Origin: Streptomyces sp. NBC_01317
GTDB taxonomy: Bacteria > Actinomycetota > Actinomycetes > Streptomycetales > Streptomycetaceae
NCBI RefSeq assembly: GCF_035961655.1
Contig: NZ_CP108393.1
Coordinates: forward strand, 992,001 to 1,056,000
Direction: 5' to 3'
Length of the DNA stretch: 64,000 bases
In this document: positions 26,525 to 35,395 of the stretch, one piece after another
Layout: each line of letters opens with the position of its first letter
How positions within the stretch are numbered: the stretch's first letter is position 1
Translations under genes and position numbers: made by a program
Notes under the pieces: generated by a model
Databases searched by the model: none
What the model was told of the DNA's origin: nothing
The model's input: the letters and a program-made list of their open reading frames with translations, nothing else

Positions 26525-27696
26525 TGACCGGCGATCTGCGGGGCATCCGGGTGATCGCGGTCGAGCAGGCCGTCGCCGCCCCTCTGTGCACCCGCCATCT
26601 GGCGGACCTGGGCGCCGAGGTCATCAAGATCGAGCGGCCGGGAGGCGGTGACTTCGCCCGCGGCTACGACGAGAGCGTGTACGGCCAGGCCACCCACTTC
26701 GTGTGGCTCAACCGGGGCAAGCGCAGCGTCGTGCTCGACCTGAAGTCGGAGCCGGGGCGCGACGCGCTGCGGCGCCTGCTCGCCGGGGCCGACGTGCTGG
26801 TGTGCAATCTGGCGCCCGGCGCCCTGAACCGGATCATCACCGACGAGGCGCTCGCGGAGCTCAACCCGCGCCTGGTGCGCTGCTATCTGTCGGGTTACGG
26901 GCCGAGCGGGCCGTACGCCGACCGCAAGGCGTACGACGCGCTGGTGCAGGGCGAGGCCGGTACGATCTCCGCCACCGGCACGCCCGAGACCCCGGCGAAA
27001 CCCGGTGTCTCGCTGGCCGACCTGGCGGGCGGGACGTACGCGCTCAGCGCCGTCACGGCGGCCCTGTACGCGCGGGAGAGGACCGGCGTGGGCCGGCGGA
27101 TCGACATCGCGCTCTTCGACGTACTGCTGGAGTGGATGAGTCCGCTCCTGCTCGCCGAACTGCACTCGGGCTCCGCGCCGCCGCCGGCCGGGATGCGGCA
27201 CGCCAGCATCGCGCCGTACGGGCCGTACACCACGGCCGACGGCCAGGACGTGCTGATCGCGGTGCAGAACGAGGGCCAGTGGCAGCGGCTCTGCCGTACG
27301 GTGCTCGACCACACGGAGCTGCTGGACGACCCGGCCTTCGGCTCGAACAGCGCGCGGGTACGGCACCGGGAACGCACCGAACGGGCCGTCCAGGCGCGGC
27401 TGATCACCCTGTCCACGGCCGAGGTCACGGCCCGGCTGGAGGCGGCGGACGTACCGTACGCGCGGCTGAACCAGATCGCCGACGTCCTGGCCCATCCGCA
27501 GGCGGAGGCGACCGGACGCTGGTCGGAGGCCACGCTGCCGGACGGGCGGGCGGTACGGGTGGTCACCTCGCCGCTGCACCGGGTGCCGGAGCCGCCGGGC
27601 GGCCGGCGGGTGCCCGCGCTGGGCGAGCACACCGGCGAAGTGCTGCGCGAACTGGGGCTTCCCGAGGCGCCGACTCCCGCGGCGGTCGCCGAATAG
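26524..27696 (+). CDS. CaiB/BaiF family (class III) CoA-transferase
   Basis: 390 residues starting within the MBL stop codon. Typical N terminus LRGIRVIAVEQAVAAPLCTRHLADLGAEVIK is seen in pieces (ADLGAEVIKIERPGGGD); then HFVWLNRGKRSVVLDLK and CYLSGYGPSGPYADRKAYD, where the Asp of KAYDALVQGEAG is the expected catalytic nucleophile. These enzymes move CoA between carboxylic acids through an enzyme-bound anhydride. With the CitE-like lyase it could form an acid-to-CoA-ester-to-cleavage path, as in itaconate degradation, but no itaconyl-CoA hydratase gene is present, so the substrate stays open. Confidence 0.9.
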   Translation: MTGDLRGIRVIAVEQAVAAPLCTRHLADLGAEVIKIERPGGGDFARGYDESVYGQATHFVWLNRGKRSVVLDLKSEPGRDALRRLLAGADVLVCNLAPGALNRIITDEALAELNPRLVRCYLSGYGPSGPYADRKAYDALVQGEAGTISATGTPETPAKPGVSLADLAGGTYALSAVTAALYARERTGVGRRIDIALFDVLLEWMSPLLLAELHSGSAPPPAGMRHASIAPYGPYTTADGQDVLIAVQNEGQWQRLCRTVLDHTELLDDPAFGSNSARVRHRERTERAVQARLITLSTAEVTARLEAADVPYARLNQIADVLAHPQAEATGRWSEATLPDGRAVRVVTSPLHRVPEPPGGRRVPALGEHTGEVLRELGLPEAPTPAAVAE

Positions 27697-27721
27697 GGAG
27701 CCTCCCGACCGCCACAGCAGA

Positions 27722-27761
27722 CGTCCGGTCGTCCCCCTCACCGAGGAAGGGCGGCCGGACG
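27722..27761. terminator. Hairpin between convergent CaiB and GntR genes
   Basis: CGTCCGGTCGTCC (from 27722) pairs with GGGCGGCCGGACG ending at 27761, forming a 13-bp stem with two G-U pairs. It lies 25 nt after the CoA-transferase stop. Confidence 0.65.
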
Positions 27762-27825
27762 GCTTCCGGGTCGGTCGTCGCCGACGTTGCCTCCGGGCAG
27801 TCGTGGTCGACGGCGCTTCGCCGGG

Positions 27826-28575
27826 TCAGTCGTTGTCGACGTCGAACGGGTCCGCGACCTCCCGGCCCGTCAAGTGCCGCCCCAGCGCCTGGAAGCTGCG
27901 CGAGAGGTGCCACTCCGTCGCCTTCGCGAGCGCGGCGCCGTCACCGAGCCGCGCGGCGGCCAGCATGGACCGGTGTTCGTTGGAGGTCTCGTCGGCGCGG
28001 TCGTGCAGCACCTGGAGCACGTCCCAGGGGAACTTCTGCCAGAGCTGGTCGATCTCCGCCGCCAGCCCCTCGTTGCCGCACTTGGCGTAGAAGAGGAAGT
28101 GGAACTGGTAGTTGGACGCGTTCAACCGCGCCCGGTCCCCTTCCTCGGCCGCCTGCTCCATGTCCGCGACCAGCCGTTCGGCGAGGTCGATGTCGAGCGG
28201 GGAGAGCCGCCGGGCGGCCCGTTGCATCGCGTACGGCTCGATCAGACGGCGGAGGAGGTAGACCGTCTTGACCTGTTCGTACTCGGCGTCCGCGACCCTG
28301 ACGCCCTTGTGCGGTTCCCCGACGAGCACGCCCTCGGCCTCCAGCAGCCGGAGCGCCTCGCGCACCGGGGTGATGCTGGTGTCGAACATCGAGGCGAGGA
28401 CGTCCTGTTGGATACGGCTGCCCCGGGGCAGCTCGCCCTCGCTGATCATCCGGCGCAGTTCGGTGGCGATGTGGTCGCGCTTGGTGGGCGCCTTGACCGT
28501 CTTGGCCGGCTTCGCGGGCTTCGGCACGCCGCCGTCGGTGGCGGTGCTCTTGAGGCGGCGGGACTGCGGCGGCAT
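27826..28575 (-). CDS. GntR-family regulator, FCD (FadR) subgroup
   Basis: 249 residues. The N-terminal basic tail (MPPQSRRLKST) precedes a winged helix-turn-helix (~33-100: HIATELRRMISEGELPRG, ASMFDTSITPVREALRLLE, VGEPHKGVRVAD). A helical FCD effector domain follows, with ligand/metal-type residues (SNYQFHFLFYAKCGN and NEHRSMLAA). AAGGA precedes the ATG. The gene sits centrally in the catabolic island, and the two palindromes at 25378 and 29529 are the natural candidates for its operators. By family it would release DNA on binding an acid or acyl-CoA intermediate. Confidence 0.9.
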   Translation of the reverse strand: MPPQSRRLKSTATDGGVPKPAKPAKTVKAPTKRDHIATELRRMISEGELPRGSRIQQDVLASMFDTSITPVREALRLLEAEGVLVGEPHKGVRVADAEYEQVKTVYLLRRLIEPYAMQRAARRLSPLDIDLAERLVADMEQAAEEGDRARLNASNYQFHFLFYAKCGNEGLAAEIDQLWQKFPWDVLQVLHDRADETSNEHRSMLAAARLGDGAALAKATEWHLSRSFQALGRHLTGREVADPFDVDND

Positions 28576-28709
28576 GTCGTTGTCCTTGTCGTTCGGCGCG
28601 CGGCGCGGGGTGAGCGCCGGACGGTGACCGGTGGAGGGTTTCGGGATCTACGAGTGTCGCATCGGTCCGGCGGATCAACGGACCTGCGGGGATGCACAGT
28701 TGGCGGCTC

Positions 28710-29513
28710 TCACCTGCCGGGCTCCAGGGCGGGTCCGTGGTGGAACGCGGCGAGGGTGGCGGCGAAGGCTTCCGGTTCGTCCAGATACGCGACGTGGCCC
28801 GCGCCCGGTACGACGGCCGTCGAGCCGCCGAGGCGCCGGGCGAGGGCGGCGGCGGAGGCGGCGCCGACCCGGTGGTCCCGCGCGCCGCGTACCACCTGGC
28901 ACGGCGGGCCGAGCGGCCCCGGGCGGACGTGTCCGGCCCAACCGAGCGTCGCGCGCAGCGAGTCGAGCAGGACCTCGGGGCGCGTCGCCGCCATCGAGCG
29001 GTACAGCAGGTCGCCGTGGGCGGGATCGCCGCTCAGTACGGTGCTGTCCACATACGCCTTCGCGAACCGTTCGGTGCCGTCGCGCGCCAGCAGAGCCTCG
29101 GTCTCGGCGGGCCGGCGGGCGGCCTCCGGGCCGTCGGCAGGGGGGAATCCGACGAGGGTCAGTGACCGGACGCGGTCCGGACGCCGCTGGGCGAGGACAA
29201 GAGCGATCAGCGCCCCGAGCCCCGAGCCGACGACGTGCGCCGGTCCGGCGGCCAGGTCACCCGTCCCCGTACCCGCGCCGATCACGGCTCCGGCACCGGC
29301 ACCGGCACCGGCCAACCGGTCCAGCGCCGCCGATCCCGCCGCCACGGCCCCGTCCACGGTGAACGGCTCCGCGGCGCGGGCCCCGTGTCCGGGCAGGTCG
29401 ACCGCCTCCAAGCGGGGCACCTGGGCGCCGAGATGGCGCACCGCCGGCCCCCAGGTGCCGGCGTCGCCGCCCCAGGTGTGGAGGAGAAGGAGAGGGCTCA
29501 CCCTCGAAGTCAT
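28710..29513 (-). CDS. Alpha/beta-hydrolase-fold protein with altered nucleophile elbow
   Basis: 267 residues from ATG 29513, which has GAGG 5 nt upstream; a GTG two codons earlier lacks one. The fold is clear: LLLLHTWGGDAGTW (oxyanion loop), VDLPGHGARA, the core strand, and AGHVAYLDEPEAF with the catalytic His. At the nucleophile elbow the sequence is VVGSGLGALIA (~94-104): the canonical GxSxG would put Ser at residue 98, which is Gly here, with Ser at 97. It may be a non-hydrolytic or shifted-nucleophile member. It is divergent from the ABC transporter operon, with the shared palindrome between them. Confidence 0.8.
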   Translation of the reverse strand: MTSRVSPLLLLHTWGGDAGTWGPAVRHLGAQVPRLEAVDLPGHGARAAEPFTVDGAVAAGSAALDRLAGAGAGAGAVIGAGTGTGDLAAGPAHVVGSGLGALIALVLAQRRPDRVRSLTLVGFPPADGPEAARRPAETEALLARDGTERFAKAYVDSTVLSGDPAHGDLLYRSMAATRPEVLLDSLRATLGWAGHVRPGPLGPPCQVVRGARDHRVGAASAAALARRLGGSTAVVPGAGHVAYLDEPEAFAATLAAFHHGPALEPGR

Positions 29514-29528
29514 AGGCACCTCATACCA

Positions 29529-29544
29529 AGATGATGCATTCTCT
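29529..29544. promoter_or_regulatory. Probable GntR operator, copy 2
   Basis: AGATGATGCATTCTCT, 15/16 identical to the site at 25378-25393. It lies between the divergent hydrolase (start 29513) and the ABC transporter operon (start 29600). A+T-rich DNA follows, with TATAGC on the plus strand and TATACT on the minus strand as possible -10 boxes. Confidence 0.65.
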
Positions 29545-29599
29545 GGTTTCTTAAGTATAGCTATTGCATGTCAGGCATCGTAGCCCCAGAATCCCCGGT

Positions 29600-30463
29600 A
29601 TGACCACGATCAAATCGGTGCGCCACAGCGAGGGCGACAAGCGCGGCGGCCCCGAGGACAGTGCGCAGGGGTCGGCGGGAGAGGCCGTACCGCTCGGCGG
29701 CGACGCCGGAGCCACCGTACGGCTCGACGGGCTGACCATGCGTTTCGGTGAGCGCACGGTATCCAAGGACATCAATCTGACGATCGGCGCCGGCGAGGTG
29801 CTGTCCATCGTCGGGCCGTCGGGTTGCGGCAAGACCACACTCCTCCGGGCGGTGGCCGGCCTGATCCGGCCGGCCGACGGTGTGGTCCGCATCGACGGCC
29901 GGGCGGTGGACGGCACCCCCGACGGTGTGGCGATGGTCTTCCAGCACTTCGGCCTCTTCCCCTGGAAGACGGTCGAGTCCAATGTCGCGTACGCGCTGCG
30001 CGTACGCGGGACCGGGAAGAAGGAGGCGCTGGAGCGGGCCAGGGAGCTGATCACCCTCGTCGGGCTCTCCGGCTTCGAGAAGTCGTACCCGCATCAGCTG
30101 TCCGGCGGCATGCAGCAGCGCACCGGCCTGGCCCGGGCGCTCGCCGTACGGCCCCGGCTGCTGCTCATGGACGAGCCCTTCGGCGCGCTGGACGCCCAGA
30201 CGCGCGAAGTGCTCCAGTTCGAACTCCTGCGCATCTGGCAGGACCACCCCGTGACGATGCTGTTCGTCACCCACTCGATCGACGAGGCCGTTCTCTTCGG
30301 GAACCGGATCGCCGTACTCAACGGCCGGCCCAGCGGGGTCGCCGAGCTGATCGACGTACGGCTTCCCGCGCACCGGGACCGGTCCGTACTGGCGACACCG
30401 GAGTTCCTGGCGATCCGCGAGCGGGTCTGGTCCCTGATCATGAACGCCGATCCGGGCCGCTGA
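29600..30463 (+). CDS. ABC transporter ATP-binding protein (nitrate/sulfonate/taurine type)
   Basis: 287 residues. Walker A GPSGCGKTTLL, Q-loop VFQHFGLFPW, signature LSGGMQQRTGLARALA, Walker B LLLMDEPFGALDAQT and switch HSIDEAVLFGNR are all intact. This matches the SsuB/TauB/NrtD group. The ATG at 29600 has no clear ribosome site; a TTG at 29564 is in frame but would overlap the promoter. It is the first gene of a five-gene unit with the binding protein, two permeases and a CocE hydrolase. Energises import at the cytosolic face of the membrane. Confidence 0.92.
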   Translation: MTTIKSVRHSEGDKRGGPEDSAQGSAGEAVPLGGDAGATVRLDGLTMRFGERTVSKDINLTIGAGEVLSIVGPSGCGKTTLLRAVAGLIRPADGVVRIDGRAVDGTPDGVAMVFQHFGLFPWKTVESNVAYALRVRGTGKKEALERARELITLVGLSGFEKSYPHQLSGGMQQRTGLARALAVRPRLLLMDEPFGALDAQTREVLQFELLRIWQDHPVTMLFVTHSIDEAVLFGNRIAVLNGRPSGVAELIDVRLPAHRDRSVLATPEFLAIRERVWSLIMNADPGR

Positions 30464-30480
30464 CAGCACACGGCCTCCCC

Positions 30481-30597
30481 GTCACACCAACCCCTCAGTC
30501 ACATCGCTCTCTCAGTCACACCGACCTACCAGTCACACCACTTCATCAGTGACATCACCTCATCGGTCACACCCACCCTCAGTCATGCCATGCCCGC
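30481..30597 (+). repeat. Seven degenerate 17-bp tandem repeats
   Basis: Units begin at 30481, 30498, 30515, 30532, 30549, 30566 and 30582: steps of 17, 17, 17, 17, 17 and 16. The consensus is GTCACACCnnCCTCTCA, and units share 10-13 positions. The array fills the gap between the ATPase stop and the binding-protein gene. It is not CRISPR-like (no spacers) and does not read as a protein in frame with either neighbour. Confidence 0.85.
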
Positions 30598-30634
30598 CGT
30601 GCACCTGGGCGCGGAAGCAGAAGGAGCAGTTCTC

Positions 30635-31693
30635 ATGAAGATTCCGCGGCGCAGGTCCGCCCTGGTCGGGGCGGCCACCGTCCTCGCCCTCGTCGGTGTC
30701 CTCTCCGGTTGTGGCGACAACGGCTCGGACACGGCCGCCGGTTCCGCGTCGGGCGGTAAGGGCGGCGGCGGCAAGATAACCATCGGGGTGCCGGGCATCC
30801 CGCCCATCTTCCTCAACACCGTGATGTACGTGGGCGAGAAGCAGGGCTTCTTCAAGGACCGGGGCCTCGACGTGACCCTGCGCCCGCTGACCACGGGCGC
30901 GGACGTCGGCCGCGCGGTCCAGAGCGGTGAGATCCAGGGCGGCATCATCGGTACGCCCGGCGCCGTCGCCCTGCGCGCCTCCGGCGGTTCGATCGTCTCC
31001 GTGATGGGCTTCCCCAAGCCGACCTACCTCCTGGCCAGCACCGACCCGGGGGTCACCACCTGCGAGGCGGTCAAGGGCAAGACGGTCGCGGTGGACGCGG
31101 TCGGCGCGCCGAAGGCTCTCGCCCTGGCCAGCATGCTCGACAGCTGCGGACTCGGCCCGAAGGACGTCAGCACGATCAACGTGGGCGGGCCGCCCACGGT
31201 CGACGCGCTGGTGGCCGGCCAGGTCAAGGTCGCCGTACTGCACCCGGACGAACTCGCCACCGTACGGGAGAAGATCAAGCCCGGCACCAAGGTCGACGAG
31301 ATCATGACGCTGGCCGGCGTCGACCCCTTGGAGCACTACACCGTGCTCGTCACCTCCAAGAAGGCACTGGACGGGCCGGCCCGTGAGCAGTGGGTCAACG
31401 TGGTCGCCGCGGTACGGGAGTCCATCGCCTACATGAACGACCCGGCCCACATCAAGCAGGTCGCGGCCGTGGCCTCCGGGGTCACCAAGGCCCCCGAGAG
31501 CGTCACGGAAGCGGCACTGCCGACGTTCCTCTCGCTCGGTGTCTGGCCGAAGTCGGGTGACGGCCTGGACCGCAAGGCCATCGAGCACACGATCGAGGGC
31601 GCGGTCGCCGCGGGCAACGTACCCCAGCAGAAAGCGCCCACGTACGACGAGCTGGCGGACCCGTCGGTGTTCGCCGACGCGACGGGCAAGTGA
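30635..31693 (+). CDS. ABC transporter substrate-binding lipoprotein (NMT1/SsuA-like)
   Basis: 352 residues. The ATG at 30635 follows AGAAGGAG; earlier in-frame starts fall in the 17-bp repeat array. A lipoprotein signal ends in the lipobox LSGC (residues ~24-27). The mature protein has the type-2 periplasmic fold of the NMT1/THI5/SsuA group (ITIGVPGIPPIFLNTVMYVGEKQGFFKDRGL seen in parts; VKGKTVAVDAVGAPKALALA; TINVGGPPTVDALVAGQVKVAVL). Ligands in this group include sulfonates, thiamine precursors, nitrate and aromatic acids; the ligand here is unknown. It captures the compound at the outer membrane face. Confidence 0.9.
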   Translation: MKIPRRRSALVGAATVLALVGVLSGCGDNGSDTAAGSASGGKGGGGKITIGVPGIPPIFLNTVMYVGEKQGFFKDRGLDVTLRPLTTGADVGRAVQSGEIQGGIIGTPGAVALRASGGSIVSVMGFPKPTYLLASTDPGVTTCEAVKGKTVAVDAVGAPKALALASMLDSCGLGPKDVSTINVGGPPTVDALVAGQVKVAVLHPDELATVREKIKPGTKVDEIMTLAGVDPLEHYTVLVTSKKALDGPAREQWVNVVAAVRESIAYMNDPAHIKQVAAVASGVTKAPESVTEAALPTFLSLGVWPKSGDGLDRKAIEHTIEGAVAAGNVPQQKAPTYDELADPSVFADATGK

Positions 31694-31700
31694 TCGGGTG

Positions 31701-32531
31701 ATGGGCACTCCCCCGCCGCCGGACACCACAACGGGCACCGGCACGAAGACTTCGGGGGTACGACCCGGGGCACGCGCCGCCCGCCGTCTGATCCCTCTCG
31801 CCGTCTCCGCGGCCGGCCTCGTCGTCGGCCTCGGGCTCTGGCAGTGGGCCGGCGTCCGTGACCCGGTGCTGTTCGCCACCCCCGGCCGCTCGCTCTCGGC
31901 GCTGGCCACCCTGACCGAGGACGGCTCGCTCCCGAGCGCGCTGCTCTCGTCGGGGCGGCTGCTCGTCGTCGGCCTCGCGCTGGCGATCGTCGCCGGTGTC
32001 GGAGCCGGTCTGCTGCTCTCCCGGGCCCGGCTGCTGCGCGGCAGCACCGACTGGCTGCTGTTCGCGCTCCAGTCCGTCCCGATCGTCGCGCTGGCCCCGC
32101 TGATCCTCTCCGCCTTCGGCTTCGGCCTGCCGGCGAAGACCCTGGTCGTGTTCCTGACGGCCGTGTTCCCCATTCTCGTCAACACCGCGGAAGGAGCCCA
32201 CCGGGTGCCGACCACACTCCTCGAAGTCGCCCGCACGTTCCGCAGCAGCGAGTGGCGGATCTGGAAGGACGTCCTCCTGCCGCACACCGTGCCGTACGCG
32301 ATGACCGGTGTGCGCCAGGGCATCGCCATGGCCTTCGTCGGCACCCTCGCGGCGGAGTTCTTCCTCAACGCCAGCGGTGTGGGCGGGCTGCTGCTCGCCG
32401 CGAGCACCCGCTTCGACTCGGCGACCGTGCTCGGGCTGACCCTGCTCGTGTCGGTGCTCGCCGTCGCCCTGATGGGCTGCGGCCGGGCCGTCGAGGGCTA
32501 CTTCGCGCGGTGGCGGGAGGTACGCCCATGA
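31701..32531 (+). CDS. ABC transporter permease (SsuC type), first
   Basis: 276 residues with about six transmembrane helices, from LIPLAVSAAGLVVGLGLW to LGLTLLVSVLAVALMGCG. The EAA coupling loop is visible around EVARTFRSSEWRIWKDVLLP. Start taken at the ATG 31701, 7 nt after the binding-protein stop; a GTG at 31698 is nearly equivalent. The stop overlaps the next permease by 4 nt. It should form a heterodimeric channel with that gene. Confidence 0.9.
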   Translation: MGTPPPPDTTTGTGTKTSGVRPGARAARRLIPLAVSAAGLVVGLGLWQWAGVRDPVLFATPGRSLSALATLTEDGSLPSALLSSGRLLVVGLALAIVAGVGAGLLLSRARLLRGSTDWLLFALQSVPIVALAPLILSAFGFGLPAKTLVVFLTAVFPILVNTAEGAHRVPTTLLEVARTFRSSEWRIWKDVLLPHTVPYAMTGVRQGIAMAFVGTLAAEFFLNASGVGGLLLAASTRFDSATVLGLTLLVSVLAVALMGCGRAVEGYFARWREVRP

Positions 32532-33388
32532 CCACCACCGGCATCACGGAGGGCCCGGACGCGAAAGAAACGTCCGAGCCGCCCGTCTCCAAGGGGAGAG
32601 GCCGCCGCCCCGGACGCGCGGACCGGCCGGTCGGCCGCCGCGCCGACGTGCTCGGGAAGCTGGCCGTCGCCGCCCTGGTCCTGGTCGTGTGGGAGGGCTC
32701 CGTACGGCTGTGGCTGCCCGACTATCTGCCCACGCCCACCGGCGTCGCCGGCTCGGCCTGGCCGACCCTCAGCTCGCCGGAGTTCCGTACCGCACTGGGC
32801 GAGACCCTCGGCGGTGTGGTCCTCGGCCTGCTCCTCGGCTGCGTCGCGGGCACCGCCCTCGGCCTCGGTGTCGGGCGCGTGCCGTGGCTGCGGTATCTGA
32901 TCTCCCCGTACGTCAGCGGCCTGTACGCCATGCCCATGCTCGCGATCGTCCCGATGGCGACGATCTGGCTCGGCTACTCCGGCGAGACCCGGCTGGCCGT
33001 CATCGCGCTCTCGGCGTTCCTGCCGTGTGTGGTCAGCACCGGCGACGGCGCCCGTAACGTACCGCTCCAGCTGTCCGAACTCGCCCAGATGCTACGGCTG
33101 TCCCGTACGCGCGTGGTGATCGACGTCCTGCTGCCCGCGACCCTGCCGTTTGTCATCGCGGGTGTCCAGGTCGCGGTGGGCCGGGCCCTGGTCGGCGCGG
33201 TGGCGGTGGAGTTCCTCGCCAGCCTCCCGGGGCTCGGGACCTTCATCCTCACCAACGCCCGGTCGTTCGACCAGGACGCCGCGTTTGTCGCGGTGCTCGT
33301 GCTCGCGCTGCTCGGGATCGCCGCACGCACCGGGACGGAGGGCGCGCTCCGCCGGTTCGCGCCCTGGCATCTGCACGTCAACCGCTGA
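32528..33388 (+). CDS. ABC transporter permease (SsuC type), second
   Basis: 286 residues, ATG overlapping the preceding stop (ATGA) with GGGAGG upstream. A ~40-residue basic cytosolic tail precedes six membrane segments (LAVAALVLVVWEGSVRLWL ... FVAVLVLALLGIAARTG). The EAA loop is ELAQMLRLSRTRVVIDVLLP. Having two different permease genes, instead of the usual homodimer in this transporter class, is a mild peculiarity of the operon. Confidence 0.9.
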   Translation: MTTTGITEGPDAKETSEPPVSKGRGRRPGRADRPVGRRADVLGKLAVAALVLVVWEGSVRLWLPDYLPTPTGVAGSAWPTLSSPEFRTALGETLGGVVLGLLLGCVAGTALGLGVGRVPWLRYLISPYVSGLYAMPMLAIVPMATIWLGYSGETRLAVIALSAFLPCVVSTGDGARNVPLQLSELAQMLRLSRTRVVIDVLLPATLPFVIAGVQVAVGRALVGAVAVEFLASLPGLGTFILTNARSFDQDAAFVAVLVLALLGIAARTGTEGALRRFAPWHLHVNR

Positions 33389-33474
33389 CCACCGGCCGCT
33401 GGTCGTCACGCCGCCCGTCCGACGCCCTCGCCCTCCCCCGGCGTCCTCCCCCGTACAGAACCAAGGAGCAAGAA

Positions 33475-35235
33475 ATGCCCGACGACGGCGGCACCCAGCC
33501 GTTCCGGACCGAGATCACCGCAGGCATGCGCGTCGAGTGGGACGTGCCCGTCACGATGGACGACGGAGTCGTGCTGCGCGCGGACGTGTTCCGTCCGGTG
33601 ACCGGTGAACCGGTGCCGGTGATCATGACGTACGGGCCGTACGCGAAGGGACTGCCCTTCGAGCGCGGCTACCCCAGCGCGTGGGAGGCCATGGCGCGGG
33701 ACCACCCCGACACCGTGGCCGGCACCTCCAACACGTATCAGAACTGGGAAGTGGTCGACCCGGAGAAGTGGGTGCCGCACGGCTACGCCTGCGTGCGCAT
33801 CGACTCGCGCGGCACCGGCCGCTCCCCCGGCCGCGTCGATCCCTTCTCGCCGCGCGAGACCCAGGACTTCCACGACTGCGTCGAGTGGGCGGGCACCCGC
33901 GACTGGAGCAACGGGCGCGTCGGCCTCAACGGCATCTCCTACTACGCGATCAACCAGTGGCAGGTCGCGTCGCGGCGGCCTCCCCACCTGGCGGCGATCT
34001 GCCCGTGGGAGGGCGCGTCCGACTTCTACCGCGACGGCTCGTACCAGGGAGGCATCCGCTCCACCTTCTGGGAGCACTGGTACGACATGCAGGTGAAGAC
34101 CGTCCAGTACGGTGTCGGCGAGACCGGCGGCCGCAACCCGAACACCGGCCAGCTCATCTGCGGCGACGAAGCGCTCACCCCGGCCGAACTGGCCGCGAAC
34201 CGCACCGACCTCGGCGCGGACATCGCCGCGCACCCCTTCTACGACGCGTACCACCGGGAACGGTCGGCCGACTGGGACGCCATCGAGGTCCCGGTCCTCA
34301 GCTGTGGCAACTGGGGCGGCCAGGGCCTGCATCTGCGCGGCAACGTGGAGGGCTTCGTACGGGCGGCGTCCGGCGCGAAGTGGCTGGAGATGCACGGCCA
34401 CGCACACTGGCCGCTGTTCTACACCGACTACGGCGTCGATCTCCAGAGGCGTTTCTTCGACCGCTATCTCAAGGACGAGGCCAACGGCTGGGAGGACCGC
34501 CCGGCGGTGCAGTTGCAGATCCGGCACGTCGACGCGACCTTCACACCGCGCGGCGAGGACGCCTGGCCGCTGCCGTCCACCCGGTGGACGAAGCTCTATC
34601 TGGACACCGCGGGACCGTCCCTCCGCACGGAGGCCGCCGCGTCCGGCGGCACGGCGGACTTCGCCGCACTCGGTGACGGAGTGGAGTTCAGCACCCCGCC
34701 GCTCACCGAACAGACCGAGATCACCGGCCCGTTGGCGGCGAAACTGTTCGTCTCCTCCAGCACCACCGACGCCGACCTGTTCCTTGTCGTGCGGGTCTTC
34801 TCACCGGACGACGAGGAGGTCGTCTTCCAGGGCGCGCTCGACCCGCACACTCCCGTCGCCCAGGGCTGGCTGCGCGCGTCACACCGACGCCTCGACCCCG
34901 GACTGTCCACCGCCTACCGCCCGTACCACCCGCACGAGGCCGCCGAGCCCCTGGAGCCGGGGACGGTGTACGAACTCGACATCGAGATCCTGCCGACCTG
35001 CCTGGTCGTTCCGGCCGGCTACCGGATCGCGCTCCAGGTACGGGGCAAGGACTACGTCCACCCGGGCCCCAGCGCCCGGCTGTCCAACCTCAAGAACGAC
35101 CTCACCGGCTGCGGGCCGTTCCTGCACAACGACAACCGCGACCGGGTGGCGGGGACGTACGACGGACACACCACCGTCCACACGGGCGGCGCACACGCCT
35201 CGTACCTGCTGCTCCCCGTCATCCCGGAGAGGTGA
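33475..35235 (+). CDS. CocE/NonD (X-Pro dipeptidyl-peptidase S15) family hydrolase
   Basis: 586 residues, ATG behind AAGGAG. The N-terminal alpha/beta-hydrolase domain has [15 protein letters not shown] and the nucleophile motif NGISYYA with Ser at ~155; the C-terminal half is the jelly-roll (XPD-C) domain ([38 protein letters not shown]). No signal peptide is visible, so it acts in the cytosol, probably on an ester or amide brought in by the preceding transporter. An 86-nt gap separates it from the permease with no obvious terminator, so it is likely the last gene of the operon. Confidence 0.87.
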   Translation: MPDDGGTQPFRTEITAGMRVEWDVPVTMDDGVVLRADVFRPVTGEPVPVIMTYGPYAKGLPFERGYPSAWEAMARDHPDTVAGTSNTYQNWEVVDPEKWVPHGYACVRIDSRGTGRSPGRVDPFSPRETQDFHDCVEWAGTRDWSNGRVGLNGISYYAINQWQVASRRPPHLAAICPWEGASDFYRDGSYQGGIRSTFWEHWYDMQVKTVQYGVGETGGRNPNTGQLICGDEALTPAELAANRTDLGADIAAHPFYDAYHRERSADWDAIEVPVLSCGNWGGQGLHLRGNVEGFVRAASGAKWLEMHGHAHWPLFYTDYGVDLQRRFFDRYLKDEANGWEDRPAVQLQIRHVDATFTPRGEDAWPLPSTRWTKLYLDTAGPSLRTEAAASGGTADFAALGDGVEFSTPPLTEQTEITGPLAAKLFVSSSTTDADLFLVVRVFSPDDEEVVFQGALDPHTPVAQGWLRASHRRLDPGLSTAYRPYHPHEAAEPLEPGTVYELDIEILPTCLVVPAGYRIALQVRGKDYVHPGPSARLSNLKNDLTGCGPFLHNDNRDRVAGTYDGHTTVHTGGAHASYLLLPVIPER

Positions 35236-35266
35236 CCACCCCCGTCCTGTTCCGTGTCCGGAGGGC

Positions 35267-35395
35267 TCAGAGGATTTCGCCGGGGATCGACCGGTATGTG
35301 TTCTGGAGGCGGTTCAGGACGGGGTGATCAGAGGGAAGTCCGGTGCCGTCGATCGCGGACAGGGCGCGGACGCCGACACTGGTGTTGGTCGCGAA
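35267..35395 (-). pseudogene. Remnant 3' end of an aminotransferase class IV-like gene
   Basis: About 41 codons on the minus strand, reading [18 protein letters not shown], then [20 protein letters not shown] and a stop. This resembles the conserved C terminus of class IV (branched-chain or D-amino acid type) aminotransferases, where T/SN-x-GV-x-x-x-x-ID is the phosphate-binding end. Upstream on the minus strand the similarity stops abruptly at about 35395, where ispH coding sequence begins on the plus strand. Identification is by pattern only. Confidence 0.4.

Noticed and set aside
24471..27696. Itaconate degradation cluster
   Set aside because: The CoA-transferase and CitE-like lyase fit, but no itaconyl-CoA hydratase (MaoC-type) gene is present, and the MBL and CocE enzymes are not part of that path.
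30481..30597. CRISPR-like array
   Set aside because: Units are contiguous 17-mers without unique spacers, degenerate, and no cas genes are near.
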